A stretch of DNA of 64,000 bases. Origin: Glycine soja. Its lineage: Eukaryota > Streptophyta > Magnoliopsida > Fabales > Fabaceae. The translations under genes were made by a program, and so were the position numbers. Below the pieces are notes generated by a model. The model was not told where the DNA came from. It was given only the letters and a program-made list of their open reading frames with translations, and ran no database searches. Each line of letters begins with the position of its first letter. Within the stretch, counting starts at the first letter, position 1. The stretch lies in assembly GCF_004193775.1 (NCBI RefSeq), contig NC_041019.1:12758204-12822203 (forward strand), read 5' to 3'. Below are positions 1 to 14,018 of the stretch, piece by piece.

Positions 1-1560
1 ACTTAGAATTGTATCATGTTGACTCATTGGTTCATATAAATACATACTTTTTTTGAATAGTTTATTTCAAACATCTAAAAACAAAATTAATACACAAGGA
101 AAATAAGGGGAAAAAAATGTTTTAGAAATGGGAGCTAGCCTAGGGTCAAGTAAACTTGGATGGGATTCCAATTTTTAAAACTTTATATAGTCCCACCCAA
201 CTTGATCTAACAAAGTTGTTTTACTTATTTACTTGATTCAACCTGAATATATGACTCAACCCCTTTTTTATGCTTCAAGCTATGTTGGACGACTTCATTA
301 ATCTACCGAGCTTTTGTCGACCCTTAACATTATATAAGAGAAAAGATGCATGACCTAAACTAACCCATTGACATGTACAACTTGCTTTGTCCCAGTCGAG
401 TAGACTAAAGTTTTGGTTAAGAAATTTGGCTTGACTCTAAGTTTAAATTATTTGGTTTGGTATTTTTTTTATTTGATTGGACAATGATTAAATTTTGTTT
501 TAGATTCATTACTTTTTGTTATTGATTTATGTGATTTAGATTTAATTTTAGGAGATGCTAGTTTATTATTTAGAAGTGTCTATGAACCTAAATAATAAAA
601 ATACTCTCCACTGTGTATAAAATTACTATACTCTTAATTGGATTTCCTTTATTAAGAATGGTCATAGAGCTTTCGGGTAGGAAGCCATTATTATGTCATT
701 TTGTTTATTATTTGTTTTTCTCCCGTTTCTTTTTGGTAGCTTGATTGTGAATAAAGTTTGAAAAATGATTCTTGTATAACAAATTATACAACAAAATATA
801 CAACTAAGATAGAGAAAGTGAGGAAAGAGAGAAAAATTTGAATTTCAAATGAAATAAATGATAATATGAAAAAGAGAAATAGACAAAATATAATGCAATA
901 ATTATTGTATGCATATCACATCTCATGATGATGGCTTGTTGGACGTTTGACATCACACGATAGAGAAAGGTATGTATACAGGTGATGTATATTGATCTCT
1001 TTGCTCTCAATTTATCTTAGTTTCATTTATCAGAGAAATTTTTTGAGAATTCTCCCAATTCTCACTTGTCATTAATGAATGTTGTTCACTCAAGGGAGGG
1101 AGTGAAATGAAATAGAACCCAATTTTCAAGCTGAACCCGATCAAATTCGAAATTCCAATGGACAATTATGGGTCACATTATTTATTGTTCGGTTTCCAGC
1201 AGAGTGAATATTTTCAGCCCGAACCCTTCTGACGCTCACCCCTGATTCAAATTATTATTTTATAGGAGAATTAAACAGCAAGATATAAAGAACTTGATCT
1301 AAATATTGTCCAAAAATAAAGGGGGCACATACGAGCAAAGATAACATCTTCATTTTAGGGAAATAATCAAGTTCATTACGATTTGAATGAAACTTTCAAA
1401 AAACCCTTTTCAGTCACTAGAATGGAAAGATTAAAGAAATGAAAAACCAGCATGTGTAACAAAAAGTAACCACTTGATTTAAAACCAACCCTGAGCTGAT
1501 TCATGAAAGCAAGCAAAAGGGCTCAACAAAAATGATCAAAATAAAACACAAACTTTCCAA
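1..1560. other. Intergenic AT-rich DNA, no gene seen
   Basis: No open frame here has recognisable protein similarity; the only listed-size frame (804-1010, minus) is low complexity. The stretch from about 100 to 420 reads like old degraded repeat sequence. The 3' untranslated region of the ribosomal protein gene probably occupies the right edge, up to 1718. Confidence 0.6.
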
Positions 1561-1718
1561 AACTCAATACTCTAAGCTTGAAAGAATGCAGACAATCTGT
1601 GGTTGCAGGTAGTGAAGTACTTTGTTGCTATGTGATTACCTTCTCTATGCTCTTCCTATGTTTATAAATGAATCAAGCAGCCTCAAGATGTCAAGAAGTA
1701 AATGTGGTTGACTGAGAA

Positions 1719-4027
<2,309 letters not shown>

Positions 4028-4100
4028 GGTAGCAACTGCTTAGTGTTCTATCAGTTGCAGTGTTTTTCAGTGTTTAGGAATATAATTAAGGCAAAATGTA

Positions 4101-4182
4101 AAACCCTAAATTGAAGGCTGAATCTACGAGTGTTTTTGGTCAAAGGTGAAATAAAGCAAAAAAGGGCATGAAAAAGAGCCCA
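4101..4182 (-). promoter_or_regulatory. Telo box and site II element of the L18a promoter
   Basis: A telo box AAACCCTAA lies at 4101-4109, and a site II core (TGGGCT on the minus strand) at 4177-4182, which is 75-155 bp upstream of the L18a start codon. This pairing is the established signature of plant ribosomal protein and other growth-linked promoters, where site II is bound by TCP factors and the telo box by Pur-alpha or Trb-type proteins. That it controls L18a is inferred from position. Confidence 0.7.
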
Positions 4183-5660
4183 AAATGCATGCTTAGACAG
4201 GGCCAGACAAAAATATGAGGGGGGTTACTATTTTCACTTCATAAAATGCTATTAGAACCTTCTCCTTTTTGGACAAATCGTGAGAAGACTATACTGCCTC
4301 TGCTAGAGTTTTCCTACACTCACCCACCTCCCTCTTCTATTTCCCATTATCGCCACTCTGCATCCCCTTCTCATTTCTCCTCTCAATTCTACTTCCTTAT
4401 TGCAGTATTTTTAAGCTTGTAACTGTATTTTCAAGTTATAACATTCGTCTCCTTTGTTCTCTGGGTGTTACATTCCTTAAGATATTTTTTTTCAAGAAAC
4501 AACATAATCACATTTTTATTTGGAGTTGAAATAAGAGAAATTGTGGAATCATCGTGCTACATACACATATATGCACAAGAGTCACTATTAACATGTTGTC
4601 TAACACATTTTTTGAGAGGTCCAATATCACCACAACTATTATTTAAGTAATTAAATTCCTTAGTTGTTAGAAAATCTGAATTACACTAATTAATTATGAA
4701 AAATAAAAAAAAAATCTAAAAAAAAAACCAGAAAATTACTACACACCCTACCAGGTCCAGAGAGCAACATAAAACTCAATCACACTCAAATTGGCATTAA
4801 AATCATTTTTCCCAAATTAAAACACCTCTCTTGTCCACTAGTCCATATTTCACCTTTTAGGTCATTAAAAATACTTTCTCCAATTTTCTTGTTTAGCCAA
4901 TTTTCTTTGGTTGATCCTCATTGTTGAGGTAAGAAACAAGCAGATCAGTTTCTCAAAACACGGTCCACAAAAAAATTTAAAAATAAAATACCAGATCTGA
5001 CAGATTTGGTTCAAACAAAAGAAAATACCATTAAAAATAAGAGTGCTAAAAGTAAATTACAAAATTACCATGAGTTCCGGAGACCCCAAAAAGCATAGGA
5101 ATGGTCTAAACTTTTGAAAACATGTCCCCCATAATTTTCTAAGAAACGAAAATCATGATCTCAGGGGTATATGTGCAAATAGGTTTTATTTTAAACCCTT
5201 TTTCTTCCTAATTAAATCTATTGCATTTTAGACCTTTTCATTAATAAGTCTCATTTTAATCTAGCCTTAATAAAATTATTTTCACTAAAATCTCACCCTT
5301 AAATTAATTTTAGACGATTATTTCACTAAAGCAATTGAATTAAACAATTAATTTAATTTTCAAATATTGTACCCACATGTTTATTTGGTCATATAAATAA
5401 TTTCATAGGCAAACTAAATTAAATACAGTCATTTCATAAATAATTCACACAGAAAATACAATAAATTGAGTTATAAAATTTTAGGATGTTAAACGTAAGG
5501 AATCCCTTTATCTTCATAGGGAAATAGTGAATATGAACAAAGTGTATGAACTATCTCAAACCATCGTTATTGTTTTATATTAGAACATATATTATTCACT
5601 GGTTAGTCAATTATCATAATCTTTGTGTTGTGTTTATAAAAAAACAATAATTAAAATTGC
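4183..5660. other. Intergenic, no gene seen
   Basis: Pyrimidine-rich sequence at 4260-4400 is followed by AT-rich DNA. Nothing with protein similarity is visible. The interval 4730-5500 resembles degraded repeat DNA, but no LTR, terminal repeat or target duplication could be defined. Confidence 0.5.
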
Positions 5661-5663
5661 AAC

Positions 5664-6041
5664 GACTAAATATATGATTTAGATTGTATCAATTGTTACG
5701 AGGGAACTATAAGCATGTAAGATCATAATATAGTTGTCATGTGTGACAAAAGAAAAAAAAAAGGGTCCAAATTTTCCGTAAAAATCAATGACCGATACTG
5801 TTTTGATCCATGCACCTTAACTGTTCACGTGACAGTAAATAATTAAAATATAAAACATTTAATATTCATATTTAAAAAATAAGTTTCGTAAAAAAAAAAA
5901 TAGCACAATAAAAATATGATTTTGTTGTATATTACATAATATAATCATATTTCTGTCTTGTATATTAGGATGGAAAAAAATTAAATGAAAATATGGTTCT
6001 GCTTTACAATTTACCTAGTGAAATCATCTTTCTATCGAAAG
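5664..6041 (+). repeat. Dispersed repeat, copy 1 of a pair
   Basis: This roughly 380-bp AT-rich segment matches 42590-43068 in the same orientation. Shared landmarks in the same order are ACTAAATATATGATTTAGAT at the left, TAAAACATTTAATATTCATA in the middle and TTCTGCTTTACAATTT near the right end. No terminal repeats are visible, so the class is unknown. Confidence 0.7.
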
Positions 6042-6708
6042 GTATTCATGTTATTTTTTGTACATGCTTTTTCTTTATTTTGTTAGTACAATTTTAAACA
6101 AACGTATATCCAAGAACATAAAATATTCAAGACATGTATCAAAACAGAGGCATGTAGTGTAGGGTTTATAAAAAATAGGTGAAAAGAAAATCAGTAAAAA
6201 AAATTGTATTTTTCACTATTTAACTAAAAATATATTGGGTTTTCCTTTTTTTTAAAAAAAAAATTTCTCTCGATCCTCGGATGGGTAATGAGAAATAATT
6301 CTTTTTTATTAAATTGATAAATTTATTCGTTTATTTAATTTATTACTTATGTACAAATGCTATTACATTAAAAAATGAAAAAAAAAATATATTTAACATA
6401 CTTATATTTACTTTTCTTTCACTTTTCTTCTTATGTAAACAAAGGTAATTTTTTTCTCTACTTTTATTAATCTAAACTATAAAAAAAAACAATTCATTTT
6501 ATTTAATTTTTCTTTAAATTTTTCCTTTGTATCAGACGTAACAGTAGGTTTTTTCTCTTAGTGCTCGTATATTATAGCATCTTAAACTTTCTCGCGTCCT
6601 AACGTCTCTCTTTTTTTTTTCACTACAAGAAAAGAAGTTTTTACAAGCAATTTTATTTGACGGTCAGGGAAAACCACAAAAAAAAAAAAAACAATTTGTG
6701 GCATAAAT
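6042..6708. other. Intergenic, low complexity
   Basis: Poly-A and poly-T rich sequence with no gene. The final five bases, TAAAT at 6704-6708, are the left target-site duplication of the adjoining Copia element. Confidence 0.6.
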
Positions 6709-6913
6709 TGTAGAATAAAGAGAAGGTGGAGATATGAAGAGGGGATGTTTTATTTTGAATAATATGAGACCTTTAGGCAAACATTACATAATAATAATCA
6801 AATGATTATAAATGAGAGAAATCCAATAGTTATAACCTTTATTCTAATAATGAAGATGATTATTAATCATTAAAAGAACAATTACAAAGGTTATAGAATA
6901 TAAAAAGTCAACA
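6709..6913 (-). repeat. 3' LTR of the Copia element
   Basis: Aligns along its length with 10934-11141, starting TGTAGAATAAAGAGAAGG and ending AACA. The element-strand purine tract AAGGGAGGATT directly precedes it at 6914-6924. It is about three bases shorter than its partner. Confidence 0.93.
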
Positions 6914-7137
6914 AATCCTCCCTTAAAATTGAAAGTTTGCAAACTATCAGTTTAATGAGATTCATTAAGCATGTAGACTCCAAGCAAATTCCTTAGCTTC
7001 TGAAATGCAGACAACTTCAATAGTTTGGTCATGATGTTAGCAATCTCCTCTTCACTCTTGCAATAGATAAGATCAATAATTCCTTCATTTGATAGGTCCC
7101 TTAAAAAATGAAACCTCACATCTATGTGCTTGCTTCT

Positions 7138-8782
7138 TCAATGCATAATAGGATTCTTTGACAACTTTATGGTGGAATTATTATAACAATAAATGAAAGT
7201 TGGACCTTGTTGCTTGAAGTGAACTTCTTCAAGAATATTCCTTAGCCAAATTGCTTGGCAAGCACATGTTGAAGCTACTGCAAATTCTACTTCTGTTGTG
7301 GATAAAGTGACAATGAGCTGCTTTTGTGATGACCAAGAGATCGTTGCTGACCCCATCATAAAAACATAGCCAGAAGTACTTTTCCTGTCATCTGAATCTC
7401 TAGCATAATCACTATCAGTGAATCTCAACAGATTAAACTTTTCACCTCTTTTATTTGCAAGTAGCGAAGGATTCTTTTAGCAGCAAGTAAATGCATTTTT
7501 GTAGGATTCTCCTTGTACTTGCTAATCAAACTTAAAAAATATATTATATATGGCCTAGTTGCAGTTAGATACATTAAGCTTCCCATAATTTGTTTATAAA
7601 GTGTACTGTTTATTTTCTTCCCTTCAGGATCTTTGTGCAACTTCAAACCACACTTAATTGGAGTGTTTACATAATTGCAATCATGCATTTGAAATCTATC
7701 CAAAATATCTCTCACGTATTTCTTTTGAAAAAGAAAAATTCCAACATCTGATTGCACTATTTCTATACCCAGAAAGTAATGCATCATGCCAAGATCAGTC
7801 ATTTCAAACTCATTCATCATAAACTTCATGAATTCATCAAACATGAGAGTACAATTTCCAGTAAATATAAGATCATCAACATATAAGCTTACTATGAGCA
7901 TTTTTCATTTTTCATCAGATTTAATAAAGAATGAATGCTCATAGGGGCATTTTGTAAAACCAACTTTTATGAAATAAGACTCAATGCGACTATACCAAGC
8001 TCGAGGGGCTTGTTTTAGTCCATAAAGCACCTTTTTTAATTTGTAAACTTTGTGCTCATTTCCAATTTTCACATAACCAGGGGGTTGATCAATAAATACT
8101 TGTTCCTCCAAATAACCATGTAAGAATGCCGACTTTACATCTAGTTGAAATATAGGCCACACATTTTGTGCTACTAGTGCAACTACTAACCTGATTGTAT
8201 CATGTCTTGCAACTGGTGAAAACACTTCTGTGTAATCAACCCCATACTGTTGCTTGTAACCCTTGGCCACCAAGCGTGCCTTATATTTATCCACTTCACC
8301 GTTTTCTTTCAGTTTTGTTTTGAAAACCCATCTCACTCCTATGGTATTATGTCCATTTGGAAGATCATGCAACTCCCAAGTATCATTTCTTTTAATGGAA
8401 TCAATTTCATCATCCATCGCTTTTCTCCATTTTTCTTCTTTGACGAAACTTTCAAAGGTTGTAGGGTCACAATCTGAAGAAAAAAAAAAGCAAAATGAGT
8501 AATGGGATCTTCAATTCCTGTTACCTCATAATCAGACATCCATGCGGGCCTTCTTCTTGCTCGTTGAGGTCTTTCATCTTCAACTGTGATTGCTGGAATT
8601 TGTTGTTCTTCTAGCTCCCTTGTCTGCAACTCTTCATCTTCATTATCTTCATTAAAGTTTGCAAGAATTTGCTTTGTTTCATCTATGTTATTTTCCCAAA
8701 ATCTTTCTTCATCAAAAACAACATCACGACTAATGTAGGACTGGTAATGAGAAATGCATCCAAATATCTTGAACAGGTCCAC
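7138..8782 (-). pseudogene. Copia reverse transcriptase and RNase H remnants
   Basis: The frame 7905-8417 carries the RT finger and palm (VRWVFKTKLKENGEVDKYKA, FQLDVKSAFLHGYLEEQVFI). A TGA stop separates it from 7425-7901, which keeps the catalytic YVDD box (LYVDDLIFTGN). RNase H (SDYARDSDDRKSTSGYVFMM) is in another frame at 7138-7428. The linker between integrase and RT is at 8339-8782. All catalytic motifs are recognisable, but the gene is split by at least one stop and two frame changes. Confidence 0.93.
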
Positions 8783-8800
8783 TGTTGGTTTTCTTCCGCT

Positions 8801-9671
8801 TCATGCCTCCTCTGGTGTCATATTTTTCACAACAAATGTAGGACTTCTATTTAGAATGTGCACACTCCAATTAACAACTTCAGGCCAAAATTCTTTTGAA
8901 ACGCCACTCTTAGTCAAGAGGCACCGTACCATGTTGAGAATGGTTATATTTTTCCTCTCTGAGACACCATTTTGTTGTGGAGTATATGTTGTTGTCAACT
9001 CCTTCAGGATTCCATGATTTACATTGAAAGTAGAAAATTCATTTGAGCAATACTCTCCACCACAGACTGTTCAAAGAGACTTAATAGTCTTTTCGGATTC
9101 CGTTTCAACTCGAGCTTTGAAGCTTTTAAATGAAGAGAGAGCTTCAGATTTTTCCTGCAAAATATAGACCCAAGTTTTTCTAGAAAAATCATTTGTGAAA
9201 GTAGTGACGTATTTTTTACCTCCATTGGAAGAAGGATTTATTGGACCACATATAAATGAATGAATCAATTCCAAAACACATTTTGCTCTCCATGACTTTC
9301 CATTAGGGAATTGAGAACGATGTTGTTTGCTAACAACACATTCTTCACAAACTTGAGAAGGAGCAGTAATTTGTGGAAGGCCTATCACCATGTTTTTTTT
9401 GTTCAAGGGTCTTCAATCCACTAAAACTCAAATGACCATTACGATAATGCCCCAACCAAGTAGAAACAATATCTTTGGCCATTAAACTAGAATGAATGCT
9501 TTCAATTTTTAGTGGGAATAACCCGTTTGAATTCATTTTTATAACTGCAATGGTACCTCGGATAGGATAAAAAATTTCACAAGTACTTTTGCTAATAAAA
9601 ATTTCATAACCTTTTTCTTGCAATTGACCAGCACTTAACAAGTTGCTTTTCAAGTCAGGGACATAGAGCAC
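8801..9671 (-). pseudogene. Copia GAG-pre-integrase and integrase remnants
   Basis: Overlapping minus-strand frames give LYVPDLKSNLLSAGQLQEKG and a degenerate pre-integrase zinc region around WLGHYRNGHLSF (9345-9671). Next come KKYVTTFTNDFSRKTWVYIL from the integrase core (9071-9406) and YTPQQNGVSERKNITILNMV around the last catalytic Glu (8801-8998). The changes of frame show at least two frameshifts. Confidence 0.9.
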
Positions 9672-9685
9672 ATTAAAAATTGTTT

Positions 9686-10815
9686 CTACAAAACCATTCC
9701 TGGTTTTATTTTAATATCACTTTTTCCCATCACTTTTACAGTAGAACAATCACCAAAGCTAACAGTGGAATGAAAATCTTCATTTAAATATGAGAAAGAG
9801 AACTTACTTCCACTCATGTGATTACTACAACCAGTGTCTACAAACCAGATTTTTGCCTCGTTGTCTTTTGCATCTTCAACAACCATCAATAAGGTTTCCA
9901 CTTCTTTCTCCTTGATAAAATTTGAACTTTCCCCCTTTTCTTTAAGATTAGGCAATCTAGTATAACAATTAGAGTTATAATGACCAAATTTATGACATCT
10001 ATAGCATTGTACCTTTGATTTATCATGATCTCTTCCTCTACCATTGCCTTGAAATTGATCATTATTGTCTTTAGAATTATTGTTGAAATATCTATTTCCT
10101 CGATCTCCATGCCTTCTTCCTCTACCTCTACCACCACCCTTTCCTCTAGTGTTGTTGGAATGAGTATTGGTAGAAGCCTTCAATGCGTGCTTCTCCATTG
10201 TTGAACTTCTATTCACCTTTTGTTCATGTACTAATAAAGAACTTTGAAGCTCATCAAGAGAAAGATCATAAATATCATTTGACTCTTCAATTGAGCATAC
10301 AACATAATCAAATTTTGGTGTTAATAAGCGTAGAATTTTTTCAACAATGGTTGTGTCAGTCATTTTCTCACTATGAAATCGCTTGTTGTTAGCAATACCC
10401 ATGGTTCTTGAACAATAATCAGTTACTGACTCACCTTCTTTCATTTGAAGGACTTCAAAGTCTCTTCTCAATGCTTGAAGTTGAGCACGTTTCACTCATG
10501 AGGAGCCTTGATATTTTTTCTTCATTGAATCCCAAATTTCCTTGGAAGTATCTTTGCAAAATAGTTTCAAGGATAAAACGATCAATGGCTTGAAAAAAAA
10601 TAATTTTTCACTTTTAAGTCTTTCAATTTCATCACTTCATACTCTTTATGTTATGCATCTGTAAGAGCTACGTCATCACTTGGTGTTGCCACACCATTTG
10701 CAACAACCTGTCAAAACTCCTTGGATCACAAGAGATTCTCCATCAACATGCTCCAATGATCATAGTGACCATCAAAACGTGGAATGGCCGGTTGAACAAA
10801 ATTTTCAGAAGACAT
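9686..10815 (-). pseudogene. Copia gag and start of protease, interrupted
   Basis: Gag begins at the ATG at 10815 (MSSENFVQPAIPRFDGHYDH), is stopped by TGA at 10726-10728, and resumes in the 269-residue frame 9686-10495. That frame has a Gly/Arg-rich stretch, then a complete zinc knuckle CYRCHKFGHYNSNC (C-x2-C-x4-H-x4-C). It then enters the aspartic protease, whose active site WFVDTGCSNHMSG is intact. In Copia elements the product packages RNA and matures the polyprotein. Here it cannot be made whole without suppressing stops. Confidence 0.92.
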
Positions 10816-10919
10816 TGGTGGGACAATTATTTTCTTCTCTCTTTCTCTCCCCTTTTTTCTCACACTTTTGGACTACTATCTCTTTCACTCCCTTGGACTG
10901 CTGCCTTTCTCTTAACCTA

Positions 10920-10932
10920 GCTCTCGATACCA
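10920..10932 (-). other. Primer-binding site, initiator Met-tRNA type
   Basis: The minus strand reads TGGTATCGAGAGC one base inside the 5' LTR. The usual plant Copia primer site is TGGTATCAGAGC, so this copy differs by one inserted or shifted base. Confidence 0.8.
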
Positions 10933-10933
10933 C

Positions 10934-11141
10934 TGTAGAATAAAGAGAAGGTAGAGATATGAAGATTGGATGCTTTATTTTGAATAATATGAGGCCTTTT
11001 ATAGGCAAACATTACATAGTAATAATCAAATGATCATAAAAGAGAGAAACACAATAGTTGTAACCTTTATTCTAATAATAAAGATGATTATTAATCATTA
11101 AAAGAACAATTACAAAGGTTATAGAATATAGAAAGCCAACA
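10934..11141 (-). repeat. 5' LTR of the Copia element
   Basis: Partner of 6709-6913 with scattered substitutions and a few small indels, so the insertion is not very recent. It is followed by the duplicated target TAAAT at 11142-11146. Confidence 0.93.
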
Positions 11142-11146
11142 TAAAT

Positions 11147-11939
11147 TATAATTGCATAGTCTTTTGTTTGTTTACTTTTTTATGCTTAATCACATGTACA
11201 ATGTGTTAAATAGTTATTGTTTTTGAATTTCCATGTTTGACACCTAGTCGTACATGTGTCACTTAACCAACTCTTATTCCAAGAAATTTATTAAAAAAAA
11301 CTTTTTTATATAAATCTTAAAAAATAAATTATTTAATGTTTAAAACTAAAACATAAGGCATGAAATCAGTCATCTTTATTTGTTCATAGACACATTCAAA
11401 CCACAATTGCATCCAATAGAATCCAATTCCACTCTCATTCATCAACTCTCATTTGTTCAAGGTAAGATACAAGACTCTCTCTCCAATTCTAATTCTCAAT
11501 TCTCAGTCTTCACATCCAAGGTAGGCAAGATATTGTCATTATTAAATCCTCCTCATTCGTTGTAGTTTACTCTTCATTCATTTATTTTTCTCTCAAATTG
11601 GATTTTGAAGATTATAGTTTGTGTAGTTGGAAAAATTGTTTAAATCGAGATCTTACTTAAGATCAGGAGGATAAAAACTCATAACTCTAAACATAAGATC
11701 TTACATTTCTCAAACTAAAATACACATATATTTATATAATATATATTATTTTATTACTATTATTCTTTAATTTGTTATATCTTATATTATGTTTTTTAGT
11801 TGTTTATATTATTGTTACTTAGTTTATTATATTTTATACTTTAAATAGTTTATTATATTTTTGTTGTTACTATTATTCTTTAGTTTATCATATTACATGT
11901 AATGTTTCTCATAAAAAAAATGAGAAGCTGAATTGGCTC
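11147..11939. other. Intergenic AT-rich DNA
   Basis: Low-complexity sequence with TTATTATATT-type runs at 11720-11890. One short plus-strand frame (11380-11565) has no recognisable similarity. No feature is supported here. Confidence 0.5.
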
Positions 11940-12091
11940 AAATTGAGGCCCAACAAATCAAACCAAAAAATAAAAATAACATTTACACCCAATTCCCTTC
12001 AAACCCTAATCTATCATTTTTTTTCTAACTAGTATATAAATGCCGACACAACTATCGTGAAAGAGAACACTTATAACCCTAATTTTCTATG
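11940..12091 (+). promoter_or_regulatory. Promoter-like cluster: site II, telo boxes, TATA box
   Basis: GGCCCA (site II on the reverse strand) is at 11947-11952, AAACCCTAA at 12001-12009, TATATAAA at 12033-12040, a second AACCCTAA at 12075-12082, and the first ATG after the TATA box at 12089. The order and spacing match a growth-associated plant promoter. The ATG opens only a 12-codon frame (stop at 12125-12127). The SIRE-like element begins at 12145, so any downstream gene is separated from this promoter. Whether a functional gene existed here is unknown. Confidence 0.45.
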
Positions 12092-12144
12092 GTTGATGAA
12101 GGATTATTGGGAGGTCAGCAACAATAAGAGGGAGGAGACAAAGG

Positions 12145-13155
12145 TGTAGAAGCAAATGACTTTGATGTTTTGATGATGATCATGATGATTTGATGCAAAT
12201 GATGCAAATGCGCTTTTCAAGTTTAAATTCAAGACAATGATTCAAGAATACAAGACACAAACATTAAGATGATCACTAGTACATTAGGAAGGAAATTCCT
12301 AATTGATATAGCAAAAGGTTTGGCCAAGTAATTCATGTTAAAAAGTGTTTTTCAAGAGATTTACTCTCTGGTAATCGATTACTAGAGGATGTAATCGATT
12401 ACCAGTGGCCAAAAATGTTTACAACAGCTATTAAAAATTTGAATTCAAATTTTAGAGTGTGTAATCAATTACCAACAGTTAATAAAAGTTTTAATTCAAA
12501 TTCTAAAACTTGTAATCGATTACACAAATCCTGTAATCGATTACCAGAGGAGATTTTCAGAAAATAACTTCCAAGAGTCACATCTATTCAAATGGTTTAT
12601 GAATGACCATCAAAGGTCTATTTATATGTGACTTGGAAACACGAATTAAGAGAGTTTTCATTGCCCAAAAAGTTTTATCCTCTCAAAAGAATAAGGAATT
12701 GTGATTGATCTTCATTGTACAATCTATCTCTTTCAAGAGAGATTTCTTCTTCTCTTCTTCTTACTTCTGAAAAGGGATTAAGAGACCGAGGGTCTCTTGT
12801 TATAAAGGATTCCTGAACACAAGGGAAGGGTTGTCCCTGTGTGGTTCAGACTTTGTAAAAGGAGTTTTACAAAGAGAGTGGAAAATCTCAAGTGGGTTGC
12901 TTGAGGACTGGACGTAGGCACGGGAAGTGGCCGAACTAGTATAAATCAATTTGCATTCCTCTCTTCCCTTAAACTTCTTTTATTTATTGCATTTATCTTT
13001 TGCTTTAAAGAAGTTTATTCTGAATTTTCTTTTGAGTAATACATGTTAAGGGTGCATTGTTAATCTAAAAAGAGAGCGAAATTTTAATTGGGGAATAGTC
13101 TTTGTATCTTAATTCAACCCCCTTTCTTATGATAACTGAGGCCATTTGTCTAACA
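12145..13155 (+). repeat. 5' LTR of the SIRE-like element
   Basis: Contains GTAATCGATTAC palindromes at 12371, 12391, 12512 and 12533, plus one mutated copy at 12461. Relative to the 3' LTR it lacks about 80 bp after CTCTCAAAAGA (near 12689) and one palindrome period near 12461. It has one extra palindrome at 12371-12402. Confidence 0.95.
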
Positions 13156-13157
13156 AG

Positions 13158-13169
13158 TGGTATCAGAGC
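13158..13169 (+). other. Primer-binding site
   Basis: TGGTATCAGAGC begins two bases after the 5' LTR. This is the consensus complement of initiator Met-tRNA used by most plant LTR retrotransposons. Confidence 0.92.
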
Positions 13170-13208
13170 AGGTTTCTTGTATAAAGTTTAAAAACTTCAA
13201 GAATAGAT

Positions 13209-14015
13209 ATGGCCTCATCCAACTTTCCATTTCTTGAGGGAAATTCTATTAATAGGCCTCTTATGTTCAATGGTGAGGGTTATCACTATTGGAAAACCCG
13301 AATGCAAATCCTTATTGAAGCCATAGATTTAAATATATGGGAAGCCATTGAAGTTGGTCCTTTTATTCCTACAAAGGTAGTGGGAAATGCAACTATAGAA
13401 AAACCAAGAGAAGAATGGAATGATGATGAAAGAAGAAAGGTTCAATACAATTTAAAGGCCAAAAATATAATCACTTCTACATTAGGCATGGATGAATTTT
13501 TTAGAGTCTCAAATTGTAAAAATGCAAAAGAAATGTGGGATACTTTGCAAGTAATCTATGAAGGCACAAATGATGTCAAGAGATCTAGAATAAACACTCT
13601 TATACATGAATATGAACTGTTTAGAATATTTCAATATGAGACCATAGAAGATATGCAGAAGAGATTTACTCGTATAGTTAATCATCTTGCATCATTGGGA
13701 AAAATATTTCCTAATGAAGATCTTATTAACAAAGTGTTGAGATGTTTAAGCAGACAATGGAAACCAAAAGTAATAGCAATTGCAGAATCAAGAGATCTCA
13801 CTAATATGTCTCTTGCCACTCTCTTTGGAAAACTTCAAGAACATGAAATGGAACTTATGAGACTCCATCAACATGAAGAGAATGATATAAAGAGAAAAGG
13901 AATAGCACTCAGAGCCTCATCATCTTTTATTCAAGAAGAAAGTGACAAAGAGGACTTGACTGAAACAGAAGAAGATGATGATGATTTCAGACTCTTTGTG
14001 AAAAGGTTCAATTAA
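13209..14015 (+). CDS. Copia gag (UBN2-type), 268 residues
   Basis: Capsid/nucleocapsid protein of the SIRE-like element. The ATG at 13209 starts 54 bp after the LTR, and MFNGEGYHYWKTRMQILIEA is the typical N-terminal gag signature of this lineage. The central gag fold runs through roughly residue 220 (EMWDTLQVIYEGTNDVKRSR, then NKVLRCLSRQWKPKVIAIAE). An acidic tail (EESDKEDLTETEEDDDDF) precedes the stop at 14013-14015. The frame is fully open, but the normal continuation into the zinc knuckle is cut off by this stop. Confidence 0.9.
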   Translation: MASSNFPFLEGNSINRPLMFNGEGYHYWKTRMQILIEAIDLNIWEAIEVGPFIPTKVVGNATIEKPREEWNDDERRKVQYNLKAKNIITSTLGMDEFFRVSNCKNAKEMWDTLQVIYEGTNDVKRSRINTLIHEYELFRIFQYETIEDMQKRFTRIVNHLASLGKIFPNEDLINKVLRCLSRQWKPKVIAIAESRDLTNMSLATLFGKLQEHEMELMRLHQHEENDIKRKGIALRASSSFIQEESDKEDLTETEEDDDDFRLFVKRFN

Positions 14016-14018
14016 TTT

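Larger units (their letters stand above)
6709..11141 (-). mobile_element. Ty1/Copia LTR retrotransposon, full-length but broken
   Basis: A complete 4,433-bp Copia element inserted on the minus strand. Its LTRs (6709-6913 and 10934-11141, about 205 bp, TG...CA) are highly similar. A perfect 5-bp target duplication TAAAT flanks it (6704-6708 and 11142-11146). The primer site lies just inside the right LTR and a purine tract just inside the left one, which fixes the orientation. Gag, protease, integrase, reverse transcriptase and RNase H appear in Copia order (integrase before RT) but in several frames with stops. The element therefore cannot encode an intact polyprotein. Confidence 0.95.

Noticed and set aside
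9886..10593. Additional frames overlapping Copia gag on both strands
   Set aside because: They are frame shadows of the gag sequence with its zinc knuckle.
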